Shown: positions 47,301 to 59,607, counted from the stretch's first letter. The stretch is 64,000 nt of DNA from Colocasia esculenta (GCA_014218235.1 CM024753.1:174754348-174818347); one strand, 5' to 3'. The notes: generated from the sequence alone by a model not told the origin. Translations and numbers: made by a program.

Positions 47301-48104
47301 TACCACATACACGTGTCCTAGTGTACATTCTTGATGGATCTTTTCTCGGTGTACATTAGTGTTTACGTGCCTGATTAGTGTTACTTGATCGTGCTCGTAC
47401 AATCTTGCTTGCTTGCGTGATATGGCCATCCTGCATTTATTGCAATTAGTGATATCTTGCGTTCTTGAAAGCTATTGACATCAAGTGAAATCTTGCGTAT
47501 TCGTACAAAGTAATCTATTGCTAGTTCTATCTTGTTATCTTGTTCCCAAATCTTGTTCTATCTTGTTTACTCCATCTAGCTTGTTCTCATGTATCTTGTT
47601 TTAATGAGTTTTATTCGTACATGCATATCATGACATTCATCGTGCTTACCTAGTTCTAAAATGTTAATCACTTATATCATTGCCCGCACATTGAGATATA
47701 AATCCTACTGGGCTAGGTTGCTCATCCCCTACTTTTACCCAATCTAGGTGACTATGATGTTCAAGAGGAAGAGCAAGTCGAGGATGGGAATGCGAGAGCG
47801 TTCCAACTATGAGTCCAGTTATAGTAGCTTGCTTCGAGTGTTAGTACAATGTAGTAGGAAGTGAGGATTTAATGTACTTTCCCTTTTATTGAGTCTTAGT
47901 CCTGTACTAGTTTTCATTTGAATACAAAGAGTTGAGATTTGAATACAATTTATATTGAGTTCAACATATGGGCCCTATTATGATGTTGTGTTGATACACA
48001 ATTAGTGCGTGCTAGCTAGAGGCTTATTTGCCGACTGTCCACGTCTCGAAATATCGACTCGAATTAATTATTAATATCCGCTGCGTAATTCTCGGGACGT
48101 GACA
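44363..48104 (+). repeat. G2 3' LTR
   Basis: Pairs with 35922-39708. Between about 44480 and 44800 it shows many one- or two-base losses relative to the 5' LTR, mostly in homopolymers. GTCGCG block at 46031-46326; CCATGGATTCCC segment at 46828-46864. Confidence 0.96.
46031..46326 (+). repeat. GTCGCG-rich array in G2 3' LTR
   Basis: Copy of 37628-37922, with a few C-to-T changes in the cores (GTCGTGATC). Confidence 0.85.
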
Positions 48105-49533
48105 ATAGATATCTTGGTAGCTCAGTATGAGAGATTCAAATGCAACCCGGAGAATCAATCACACAAATGTACAGTAGATTCACAGATATTACAAATGGGT
48201 TGGTTGGGCTTGGAAAGAGCTATGACATGGGAGATATGCTAAGAAAAATATTGAGATCCCTACCAGTCTCGTGGACTCCTAAAGTAACAGCCATAGGAGA
48301 AGCCAACGACCTAAGAAGGATGTCACTTGAAAAGCTTGTTGGGTCACTAATGGCCCACGAAATAACATGGAAAGGCTTGGAGAGTCCTCCAATAGGAAGA
48401 AGCACAACCACACTCTCAAGGCCATAGAAGACACATCTAGTGATGAATCAGATGATGATAAAAGCAATGAGAGTAGTGAAGAAGAGGAAGCATTTCTCTC
48501 CAGAAGACTGCAGAGAATACTTGCCAAGAGAAAGTATCAGTCAAGGAGAAGATATTTCAAGAAAGGAAAGGACTTCAAGAAATCTGAAGTCAAGGACACA
48601 GAGAAATCTGAACCCGTATGTTATGAATGCAAGAAGCCTGGACACATTAAGGCTGAATGTCCGAAGCTGAAAAGGACAGAGTTCAAGAAGAAGGACCACT
48701 CGAAGAAATTCAGGAAATATAAGAAGAAAGCCATGGCAGCTGCTTAGAGCAACGACAGTGACTTAGACAGCGAGTCAAGCTCCAGTGAAGAAGAAGAAGA
48801 AAAGGACAACCTGGCCTTCATGACAAACATAGATGAAAAGGTAACTTCTGACTCTTCTTTTAATTCATGCAATGATTCTGATTCAGATAGTCGAGAAGAT
48901 GCATTCAACGAACAATACAGTAAGTATAAATATGTTTGTAAAATTTTAAAAACCACTAAGAAGAGTCTTGCATGCTTGGAAATTACTAACTCAAATTTAA
49001 AATCTGAAACTGAGCAACTAGAAAAACAAATTTTTTAATTAAAAAGAAGAAATGAACTGTTATGTGAAGATTTAAAAATTAAAAATGAACAGATAACAAA
49101 CCTGGAAAACCAGGAAACCTTAAGCAAACTTAAAAAGGAAGTTGACACACTAACAAAAGATAATGAATATTTAACTAATACAATTGAAAATTTCACAAAT
49201 GGTAAATCATCTCTAATACTAAAAGGAGCTAGAAGATAGGGTAGGAAAAAGCATGGTTTAGGATATACTCCACCAGATAATGAAGAAACAATAATACATC
49301 CTAAAATCTATCCAACACCAAAATTTGTAAAAGAACAAAATACTGAATATAAATCTAACTTTAAATACATCCCAATTGAAAAAGTAAGTAAAATATCTTA
49401 CTGTAGTCATTGTAATAAATTAGGACATACTAAAATAACATGTACAACTAAACACCTAAAATGGATACCTAAAAAGAAAAATGAGGAAACTAACCAGCAA
49501 GGACCCAAAAGAACTTGGGTACCTAAATCTTAG
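48105..49533 (+). pseudogene. gag: Copia2 gag, 3' part
   Basis: Begins with the TSD copy ATAGA (48105-48109); joined to 35921 it reads RIDILVAQYERF, as in Copia1. A T lost near 48136 shifts to MQPGESITQMYSRFTDITNG; a second shift near 48367 leads to MERLGESSNRKKHNHTLK. Then acidic and basic stretches, zinc knuckle CYECKKPGHIKAEC (about 48620-48660), a TAG at 48747, a Ser/Asp-rich stretch, a Lys/Glu/Asn-rich coiled-coil-like part with stops (49036, 49238) and a second knuckle CSHCNKLGHTKITC (about 49402-49443). Ends RTWVPKS-stop at 49531-49533, as in Copia1. Confidence 0.92.
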
Positions 49534-49551
49534 TGTTTTAATTGCAGGCAA

Positions 49552-51002
49552 GCCTTAGAGCATCGAAGTGGTACTTGGATAGCGGGTGCTCAAGGCATAT
49601 GACAGGCAACATAAAATTGTTTTCTTACATTGAAGATGAAGAAGGTACAGTGACTTATGGCGATAATGGAAAATGAACAGTGATAGGTTGTGGACCAGTT
49701 GACAGTCATGGGAGAACCCTCATTGAAGATGTGCTATGTGTTCAAGGACTCAAACACAACCTGATAAGTATAAGCTAGCTGTGTGACAAAGGTCACCAAA
49801 TCAGATTTCAAGAGTCAAAGTGCCTCATTATGAAAAATGGTGTAACAGTGTTCGAAGCCTGCAGAGAAAAGAATCTATATGTGCTTCATCTAGAAGAGTT
49901 GAAGGATCAAGATGTATGTCTAGCAGCAAAAAGAGATCAGAATGCTGAGCTATGACATAAAAGATTGGGTCACTGTAGCCTAGATGGAATAAGGAAGCTG
50001 ATCAAACATGATTTAGTGGAAGGTCTGCCCAAGATTATCTCAAGAACTAAAGGCGTCTGTAAACCTTGTGCAAAAGGAAAGCACACAAAGTCATCTTTCA
50101 AGTCAAAAACAGTTGTAACCACCTCCAAACCTCTAGAACTGTTGCATATGGATTTATTTGGGCCAATGAGAACCACCAGCCTAGGAGGAAAGAATTTTGG
50201 ATTCGTAATAGTTGGTGATTATTCAAGATACACATGGGTATCATTTTTGGAGCATAAAGATGACACATTTGACAGTTTCATTAAGTTCAGTAAGTTAGTT
50301 CAGAAGGACAAGAAGTTCAGTATAATAAGCATTCGTTCGGATCATGGAGGAGAATTCCAAAATGAAAAATTTGCAGAATTTTGTGATGATCAAGAAATTG
50401 AGCACAGTTTATCAGCACCAAGGACACCACAACAAAATGGAGTAGCTGAGAGGAAGAATAGAACATTACTGGATATGGCCAGAACTATGTTATCTGAATA
50501 TAATCTTCCAAGATATTTCTGGGCTGAAGCAATCAACACAGCATGCTACATTTTAAATAGAGTAATGATCAAGTCAATTCTGAAGAAGACAGCGTATGAA
50601 CTTTACAAGCAGAAAAAGCCCAAGATCAGTCATTTTAGAACATTTGGTTGTCCATGCTTCATCCACAACAATAGAAAAAGAGATATAAGTAAGTTAGATT
50701 CCAAATCTGATGAAGGAATCTTTATGGGGTATGCTTCTAAACCTACAGGTTATAGAGTTTTTAACAAACAAAGTTTATTAATTGAACAACTGTTCATGTT
50801 ATCTTTGATGAGTCTAACCCTTCCTTGAGAAAGAAAGTCGATAGTGATGATGAAAATGCAGAAATCCTCTCCAAGAAACTGAAAGAAACCTCCATCAAAG
50901 ACTCTAAAGATCCACCATTGGAAGAACTGCAACAGAAAGAAATATCATATAATGATCTTCCAAAGGAATGAAGATACAAGAAGGATCATCCCATAGACAA
51001 CA
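49552..51002 (+). pseudogene. pol: Copia2 pol, protease and integrase
   Basis: Starts after an acceptor-like TTAATTGCAG, in the -1 frame relative to gag as in Copia1. Protease WYLDSGCSRHMTG (about 49569-49604); three stops follow (near 49675, 49777 and 49953), one being W-to-stop in the L.HKRLGHC motif. The integrase is open from 49965 to about 50797: CSLDGIRKL, CKPCAKGKHT, LHMDLFGPMRTTS, RSDHGGEFQNEKF and NGVAERKNRTLL give the complete D-D-E set, although one usual DDYSR Asp reads GDYSR. A lost base near 50790 shifts the frame. The gene is interrupted by G1 after 51002. Confidence 0.93.
50998..51002 (+). repeat. TSD of G1 element (left)
   Basis: CAACA before TGTAGCAACC; repeated at 59608-59612. 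Confidence 0.95.
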
Positions 51003-54000
51003 TGTAGCAACCTGGAAAATTTAATACTTAAAAATTCTAAATAATAATTTCTTTAAATCGAAATAATAGAAACATACGTACCACTATCGTATGTGCAAGA
51101 ATACATTGGAAAATTCCTTAAAATTATAAATCAACCCCAGACATTATTTCTAAGTGTTCTACTAAGAAATTCAAGCAACGAAAAATCTGATTGGCCAATT
51201 GTACGTCGCAATGTGACTAATTATCCAAATTAGGAAACTAAGTCGGAAAACCGTTAACACGGAAAAATAACGCCCCCATAAATTAAACGAATATGTCGGA
51301 GAGACTTCCAACATCATGAAATGATTACCCATTATCGGAATTGGACCAATGACCTCTCATAGCCATGAATAAATTCAAGTAAGAAATGCAATAAAAATCT
51401 GTAACTTTATTATTTCCTAATTAAAAAGGGAAATCCCATAAGATAAATTCCAATAAATAATGGGCTTTGATAAATGGATCATATAAAATTTATTGGGCCA
51501 AAATAGGGATTTTTAAAAGAAGAATAATAAGAAAATACCCTAAATTCGTAACTTAAATATTGCTTAAATAGAAAAGAGGTATTTACGCATTAAAATAGCT
51601 AATTTAAGATGGAATTGGATTCCTAAACCTACCCTAATAGGTTGGCCACGAATTTGGATCCCAACCTAACCCAAATTGGACATGGCAAGCTTGGAAGGTG
51701 GAATTAAATAGGAAATCTCGGAATTAAATAGGAGTTAGAGTCCTATTAGGAAATAGAAACATAGGAATCATAAACACTCTCCTAAATCCCCCATGGCCGG
51801 CCCTAACTCTTTGCCAAGGGTTGTTAGACCAGGAGGAGAGGCCAAGGAGGAGGAGATCTCATGGGGAGAAGACTCTCTCAAGCTCTCTCTCTCGTTCTTC
51901 AAGTTCTAGAACTAGAAGAGGAAAATAACTAAAGGTAGGCATTCTCACGAGCAAAATCTAATTAAATTTGTCTGTAGATTGTCCCATACATCAGGAATAA
52001 AACCCCTTTCATTTCATAATTTTTCTTTCACTCAATCTTTTGATCTCGAATTTTGAATCTCTGCAAACCCTATAACCTCGAACCTTCATGTTTAATTCAT
52101 ATCTCCTTGAATACTCTATCTCATACCTCGAAATTTTTATTGGAGATACTGATGATTGTTAGGAATCTTTCTTCCCTGAAAGCCCTAATTTTCATCCATC
52201 CTACCTTGCGAATTAATTCGTGGATCTCCACTGTGTACTGTACCAAGCACCTTGTAAATAAACCTGTTTGATTCATGTTGAGACCATGTCTACTATTCAA
52301 TTCCTAATTACTGTGAATACTACTGCATGTCTAGATTCGTTTGGAACTAGTTTCGTGATTTTTCATCACTTGTGCAATTAGTTTGGGATTTTTGAAGCAC
52401 CCTATGTCAAAATAAGGCAATCTGGACCGCAATCCAATGCTCTGCCCTTTTCTCGCTCGGACTCAGGTACAGTACCTGAGAATGCGACGACCCAATAGGC
52501 CGCGTTCTCAGGGCTGGTCACGACAGCACTGCCTGTCGCGATCTGATCGCGACAGGGTCTGTCGTCGCGATCTGCCTGCCTGATCTGACAAGCCCGTCGC
52601 GATCTGTACAAGGCCATGTTGCGTTCTCAGTTGACCCCGTCGCGACCCTTACTAGGGTGCGTCGCGATCTCAAACTTTTGCATGAAAACCCCCAATCTCT
52701 TTCTACAGTGATTATACCCTCTGTTATAATAGTTCTATACGCAGTAATACACACTTGTTAACTGAACATATATTGTGTAATTTAAAATACATGCACATGA
52801 TCTCTTTCTATCTATGATTTCTCTTACACTTGCACTCACTTTGAACCATCCAAATATGGCTGAACTTGGCATGAAAATATCTCTTTAAACATTTGGTAAT
52901 TATATATTTAATTACCCTATTTTAAATGGACTTGTCTACATTTTCTCGGGATGATTTAGAATACCGTTATCGACACTCCACTGTTCTAGAATTCCTCTAG
53001 AACATCGGGCACTTGTTTCTATATAAACACTTTTCTCTTGACTTGAACGAACTCTCCGTCGGATATTCCTTCTGCCGGACTAGTGAATCCTTGTTCAAGG
53101 CCTCCGTAAGACTCCTCTGTCCATGGATTCCCACATGGTCGACGAGCTGGTTGTACCCTAACACCTATGATACGCTTGAGGGATCAGTAAGATCCATATG
53201 CCCTTAGATTGTTCTCTCTCTTATTTTGAATCACGCCGGACCTCTGGACCTGTGCATAACATGGCCAGTGGAAGGGTAGTGAATTCCACCTGACTCCCTA
53301 CACCGGTCACGCGTGTTGTGCAACTGTTATTATCGTTTGTTTAATGTTGTCTTACGAATATGTCCTTGTCTCGTCTACTGTCTCTATACTCTCGTCTATT
53401 CATGTTCACTCTACTATCTCGTCTATCTCGCCTATTCATCTAGTACTCTCTTGGTACCCTTTGAGCTGTGTGGCTCCTACTGCTTTGTACTGTTCATGAC
53501 TGTCTAGCGCTAAAATGAGTCTTGTGACTCTACTGACTTGAATGCATACTGTTGAGGGCACATAGAGTGTCCGAGGGGCTCCAATCTAGTCCTGGGGGCA
53601 GAGAGCCACCCGAAAATACCTGCAGGGGCTATTGACGGTGTCTGCATTTGCACCGGTTCTGACTGACTGTTCTGAATTAGCTAGACATCTGACTATTATA
53701 CTGTTACTATTAGTTTGTTAGTTCATACGTACTGCACTATTACTGTGCCACCACTGACTGTTACTGAACTTTTACTGTCCTGTTATTGAGTGACTACTGT
53801 CGTACTCTCTCCTTGCTCTACTTGATACTTGCTACCTTGAGTTATTGTGTTCTTTCGTGACTTAATCGCATTCAAAGTGCTATACTCTCTCGTTGTCTAT
53901 TGACAATAAAAGTGCTCTATTTTCTCTCGGCTATCTACGGATAACCAAAGTGCCATTACTATTTTGATTGACAAAAGTTAATCAAAAGTGCTATACTATT

Positions 54001-54678
54001 TCGGTTGATGAAAATTAACCAAAGTGCAATTTACTCTTTACATGACCAACTACTATCTCTCTCCTTGCTATACATGTCACTTGCTATTGCTTAACACTGT
54101 CGCTACATGCTAATGCGTTGTTATCGTTTCTATCGTGACTTGACTTTAATCATCGTGCTATACTTGATTCATCTGCTATCTGAACCATGTTACTTGTGCT
54201 ATTACTTTCTCGACTTTACACGACTCTCTCTATCATTAGTTACTCTGCCATTTAAAGTATTAATCATTTAAAGCCTGCTTGATCCTGAGATTTAAGTCCT
54301 ATTGGGCGTTATCGTTCACCCTTCGTTATTTGTTATTGTGTCTCAGGTAAGTCAGACAATGACGTCACACACACCAATGGGACGGGACCAGTGTGATGAG
54401 CGATCTGGAGTCAGTCGATGAAGTTGCCCTAGTACTATGGAGTCAAATAGTTATTGCTTTAGATTTCTTTTTAATGTAGTGATGTCAATGAGTCTTGTGC
54501 ATGGCTTCGAATTAGTGGTTGTAATAGTCTTAGTGATTTTATAATGAAATCGAGAGTTATTCTAATTATTTCATTAGATGCTCTGATGTTTGCGTCTGTA
54601 TACGTAATTTACGTTACCATACTCTTTGCTCACGTTTCCCTCCGATTTATTCCGCTGCTAAATTGGAGGGGTATGATA
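51003..54678 (+). repeat. G1 5' LTR
   Basis: Starts TGTAGCAACCTGG; ends GGGGTATGATA, where the other G1 LTRs end GTGACA, so the terminal CA is mutated to TA. GTCGCG block 52480-52672, CCATGGATTCCC segment 53121-53157. Confidence 0.94.
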
Positions 54679-54680
54679 GT

Positions 54681-54693
54681 TGGTATCAGAGCC
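54681..54693 (+). other. Primer binding site of G1
   Basis: TGGTATCAGAGCC, two bases after the LTR. Confidence 0.92.
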
Positions 54694-54864
54694 TAGGATG
54701 TCCTTATTAGGATATTTTAAGTCTAGGGATGTTTTAGGTGAACTGTCATGACACGTGTCTAAGTCAACCACCATACCTATGTGAGAATTGAGTAGAACCA
54801 TGGTTAAGACCTATATATAAAAAGTAATAAATTAAATGTTATTGCTCGCAGGAGACTAGAGGAG

Positions 54865-55746
54865 ATGGCTGGCGAGCATGCACAAATGCACGAATTACAA
54901 CAGACCGTACAGGGGTTAACTCAAGCTCTTAACAACGTGATTCAAGTAGGATCAAGAAATGGGGCAGGAGACTTATATGGGAACTTTCAACGAATAAATC
55001 CCCCTAAGTTTAATGGAACTCTGGATCCCAATGAAGCTGACAATTAGGTGAAGGCGATGGAACGAATCTTTAGAGTTATGCAATGTTCAGAGCAGGAGAA
55101 AGTCCTTCTGGCAACTTTCTAGTTAGACCACGATGCTAGAGCTTGGTGGGAAGCTGCCAGTCGACAATTACCCAACATCAACATAGAGTGGGATGAATTT
55201 TTAGAACTCTTCAACACCAAATATTTTTCCGAGAGGATTCGTGAGAAGAAGGCAAATGAATTCACAAATTTAAAATAACGAATGATGTCTGTAGCAGAAT
55301 ATGAAGCACAATTTGAAAGACTAGCACAGTATGCACCACATTTGGTGAGTACGGAAAAGATGAAGGCAAAGAGATTCTTAGAAGGGTTGAGACCTGTGTA
55401 CTGGGAAAAGTTGGCTCCACTAGACATTGAAGTATATTCAGTCATGGTATTGAGAGCTCAATTAGTAGAGGACACCATTGAACATCTTGAAAAGATCCAT
55501 AAGAAGAAGGTGTTGAAAAGGGAACGTGCTACTCATTCCAATGATAATAAAGGAAGAAATACAGTAGATAGCAAGAGAATGAAAGGGGAAGTGAAGCAGA
55601 AGGAATTCTGCAAATTTTGTGAAAAGCCAAGGCATCAGGTTGATAACTGTTGGAAGAGATTGGGCAGATGCTTGCGATGTGGAAGTCAACAACATCGAGT
55701 CATCGATTGTCCAACAAAGAAGAACCAAACTCCACGGCAAGAATGA
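54865..55746 (+). pseudogene. gag: G1 gag
   Basis: Start MAGEHAQMHELQQTVQGLTQ at 54865. Same layout as G2 gag: RNGAGDLYGNFQRINPPKFN, LLATF, DARAWWEAA, MSVAEYEAQFERLAQYAPHL, KAKRFLEGLRP, then a basic linker and two zinc knuckles CKFCEKPRHQVDNC (usual GH is RH here) and CLRCGSQQHRVIDC. The frame is never shifted; it is broken only by three in-frame stops (55048, near 55122 and 55276), the first being TGG-to-TAG after DPNEADN. Ends at 55746 after NQTPRQE. No protease or later domain follows. Confidence 0.92.
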
Positions 55747-55946
55747 TTACAAGCCCTTGTGGATATAAATCATGTCAATGAAGGTGGACAAGGTATCATC
55801 ACTAAACCCTTAGTTAATCTCATATTAATTTCATGATAGTAAAACCCTAAGTGGGGGAGATGATGGATTGAAATATTTAGAATAAATTGGTAGTCGTATC
55901 ATATCATATGAATTTGGAGACCAAATTCTTTTTAAGTGGGGGAGGA
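55747..55946 (+). other. G1 3' interior with two polypurine-tract-like segments
   Basis: AAGTGGGGGAGA at 55849-55860 and AAGTGGGGGAGGA at 55934-55946, the second adjoining the 3' LTR. The segment before the second, AATTTGGAGACCAAATTCTT, closely matches the equivalent place in G2 (44330-44350). No coding sequence. Confidence 0.8.
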
Positions 55947-58900
55947 TGTTGCAACCCGGAAAATTTAATACTTAAAAATTCTAAATAATAATATCTTTAA
56001 ATAGAAATAATAGAAACATACGTACCACTATCGTATGTGCAAGAATACATCGAAAAATTCATTTAAAATTATAAATCAACCCCAGACATTATTCCTAAGT
56101 ATTCTACTAAGAAATTCAAGCAACGAAAAATCCGATTGGCCAAGTGTACGTCGCAATGTGACTAATTATCCAAATTAGGAAACTAAGTCGGAAAACCGTT
56201 AACACAGAAAAATAACGCGCCCATAAATTAAACGAACATGTCGGAGAGACTTCCAACATCATGAAATGATTACCCATTATCGGAATTGGACCAATGGACC
56301 TCTCATAGCCATGAATAAATTCAAGTAAGAAATGCAATAAAAATCTGTAACTCTATTATTCCCTAATTAAAAAGGGAAATACCATAAGATAAATTCCAAT
56401 AAATAATGGACTTTGATAAATGGACCATATAAAATTCATTGGGCCAAAATAGAGATTTTTAAAAGAAGAATAATAGGAAAACACCTTAAATTCGTAACTT
56501 AAATATTGCTTAAATAGAAAAGAGGTATTTAAGTATTAAAATAGCTAATTTAAGATGGAATTGGATTCCTAAACCTACCCTAATAGGTTGGCCATGAATT
56601 TGGATCCCAACCTAACCCAAATTGGACATGGCAAGCTTGGAAGGTGGAATTAAATAGGAAATCTCGAAATTAAATAGGAGTTAGAGTCCTATTAGGAAAT
56701 AGAAACATAGGAAGCATAAATACTCTCCTAAATCCCCCATGGCTGGCCCTAGCTCATTGACAAGGGTTGCTGGACCAGGAGGAGAGGCCAAGGAGGAGGA
56801 GATCTCGTGGGGAGAAGACTCTCTCAAGCTCTCTCTCTCGTTCTTCAAGTTCTAGCCCTAGAAGAGGAAAACAACTAAAGGTAGGCATTCTCATGAGCAA
56901 AATCTAATTAAATTTGTCTGTAGATTGTCCCATGCATCAGGAACAAAACCCCTTTTGTTTCATAATTTTTCGTTCACTCAATCTTTTGATCTCGAATTTT
57001 GAATCTCTACAAACCCTATAACCCCGAACCTTCATGTTTAATTCATATCTCCTTGAATACTCTATCTCATGCCTCAAAATGTTTATTGGAGATACTGATG
57101 ATTGTTAGGAATCTTTTGCCCTTGAAAGCCCTAATTTTCATCCATCCTACCTTGCGAATTAATTCGTGGATCTCCACTGTGTACTGTACCAAGCACCTTG
57201 TAAATAAACCTGTTTGATTCATGTCGAGACCATGTCTACTATTCAATTCCTAATTATTGTGAATACTACTGCATGTCTAGATTCGTTTGGAACAGGTTTC
57301 GTGATTTTTCAATGCTTGTGCAATTAGTTAGGAAATTTTGAAGCACCCTGTGTCAAAATAAGGCAATTTGGCTCGCAATCCAATGCTCTGCCCTTTTCCC
57401 GCTCAGACTCAGGTACAGTACCTGAGAATGTGACGGCCCGATAGGTCGTGTTCTCAGGGCTGGTCGCGACAGCACTGCCCGTCGCGATCTGATCGTGACA
57501 GGGTCTATCGTCGCGATCTGCCTGCCTGATCTGACAAACTCGTCGCGATCTGTACAAGGCCATGTCGCGTTCTCAGTTGACCCCGTCGCAACCCTTACTG
57601 GGGTGCATCGCGATCTCAAACTTTTACATGAAAACCCCCAATTTTTGATGCTATCTCTTTCTACAGTGATTATACCTTCTGTTAATAGTCCTATACACAG
57701 TAATACACACTTGTTAACTGAACATATATTGTGTAATTTAAAATACATGCACATGATCTCTTTCTATCTATGATTTCTCTTACACTTGCACTCACTTTGA
57801 ACCATCCAAATATGGCTGAACTTGGCATGAAAATATCTCATCAAACATTTGGTAATTATATATTTAATTGCCCTATTTTAAATGGACTTGTCTACATTTT
57901 CCTGCGATGATTTGGAATACCGTTATCGATGCTCCACTGTTCTAGAATTCCTCTAGAACGTTGGACACTTGTTTCTATATACACACTTTTCTCTTGACTT
58001 GGACGAACTCTCCGTCGGATATTCCTTTTGCCGGACTAGTGAATCCTTATTCAAGGCCTCCGTAAGACTCCTCTGTCCATGGATTCCCACATGGTCGATG
58101 AGCTGGTTGTACCCTAACACCTATGATACACTTGAGGGATCAGTAAGATCCATACGACCTTAGATTGTTCTCTGTCTTATCTTGAATCACGCCGGACCTC
58201 TGGACCTGTGCATAACATGGCCAGTGGAAGGGTAGTGAATTCCATCTGACTGCCTACACTGGTCACGCATGTTGTGCAACTGTTATTATCGCTTATTTAA
58301 CGTTGTCTTACGAATATGTCCTTGTCTCGTCAACTGTCATCTATTCATGTTCACTCTACTATCTCGTCTATCTCGCCTATTCATCTAGTACTCTCTTGGT
58401 ACCCTTTGAGCTGTGTGGCTCCTACTGCTTTGTACTGTTCATGACTGTCTAGCGCTAAAATGAGTCTTGTGACTCTACTGACTTGATTGCATACTGTAGG
58501 GCACAGAGAGTGTCCGAGGGGCTCCAATCTAGTCCTGGGGCAGAGCCACCCGAAAATACCTGCAGGGCTATTGACGGTGTCTGCATTTGCACCGGTTCTG
58601 ACTGACTGTTCTGAATTAGCTAGACATCTGACTATTATACTGTTACTATTAGTTTGTTAGTTCATACGTACTGCACTATTACTGTGCCACCACTGACTGT
58701 TACTGAACTTTTACTGTCCTATTATTGAGTGACTACTGTCGTACTCTCTCCTTGCTCTACTTGATACTTGCTACCTTGAGTTATTGTGTTCTTTCGTGAC
58801 TTAATCGCATTCAAGTGCTATACTCTCTCGTTGTCTATTGACAATAAGTGCTCTATTTTCTCTCGCTATCTACGGATAACCAAAGTGCCATTACTATTTG

Positions 58901-59607
58901 AGATTGACAAAGTTATCAAAGTGCTATACTATTTCGGTTGATGAAATTAACCAAAGTGCAATTTACTCTTTACATGACCAACTACTATCTCTCTCCTTGC
59001 TATACATGTCGCTTGCTATTGCTTAACACTGTCGCTACATGCTAATGCGTTGTATCGTTTCTATCGTGACTTGACTTTAATCATCGTGCTATACTTGATT
59101 CATCTGCTATCTGAACCATGTTACTTGTGCTATTACTTTCTCGACTTTACACACTCTCTCTATCATTAGTTACTCTGCCATTTAAAGTATTAATCATTTA
59201 AGCCTGCTTGATCCTGAGATTTAAGTCCTATTGGGCGTTATCGTTCACCCTTTCGTTATTTGTTATTGTGTCTCAGGTAGTCAGACAATGACGTCACACA
59301 CACCAATGGGACGGGACCAGTGTGATGAGGCGATCTGGAGTCAGTCGATAAAGTTGCCCTAGTACTATGGAGTCAAATAGTTATTGCTTTAGATTTCTTT
59401 TTAATGTAGTGATGTCAATGAGCCTTATGCATGGCTCCGAATTAGTGGTTGTAATAGTCTTAGTGATTTGATAATGAAATCGAGAGTTATTCCAATTATT
59501 TCATTAGATGCTTGATGTTTGTGTCTGTATATGCAATTTACGTTACCATACTCTTTGCTCACGTTTCCCTTCGATTTATTCCGCTGCAAAATTGGAGGGG
59601 CGTGACA
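55947..59607 (+). repeat. G1 3' LTR
   Basis: Starts TGTTGCAACCCGG, ends GGGGCGTGACA. GTCGCG block 57420-57616; CCATGGATTCCC segment 58077-58114. It shows many single-base losses relative to the 5' LTR between about 58495 and 59290. Confidence 0.95.

Larger units (their letters stand above)
35922..48104 (+). mobile_element. G2: full-length Tekay/Del-type chromovirus (gypsy)
   Basis: A 12.2-kb gypsy element with LTRs of 3787 and 3742 bp (TGTAGCACCCC..GGACGTGACA), perfect TSD ATAGA, an initiator-Met-type primer site and a polypurine tract. Domain order gag, protease, reverse transcriptase, RNase H, integrase, chromodomain-like tail identifies a chromovirus; long LTRs and the tail ETEEAMRKRYP point to Tekay/Del. 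Coding regions are broken by many frameshifts. It sits in Copia2 gag. Confidence 0.95.
51003..59607 (+). mobile_element. G1: gag-only non-autonomous chromovirus-like element
   Basis: Complete 8.6-kb element with LTRs of 3676 and 3661 bp, perfect TSD CAACA, an initiator-Met-type primer site and a polypurine tract, but an interior of only about 1.27 kb that holds gag alone. This is the layout described as TR-GAG-type non-autonomous elements. Gag, primer site and 3' end resemble G2, so a G2-like partner could supply the enzymes; this is inference. Inserted into Copia2 pol between integrase and reverse transcriptase. Confidence 0.94.
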
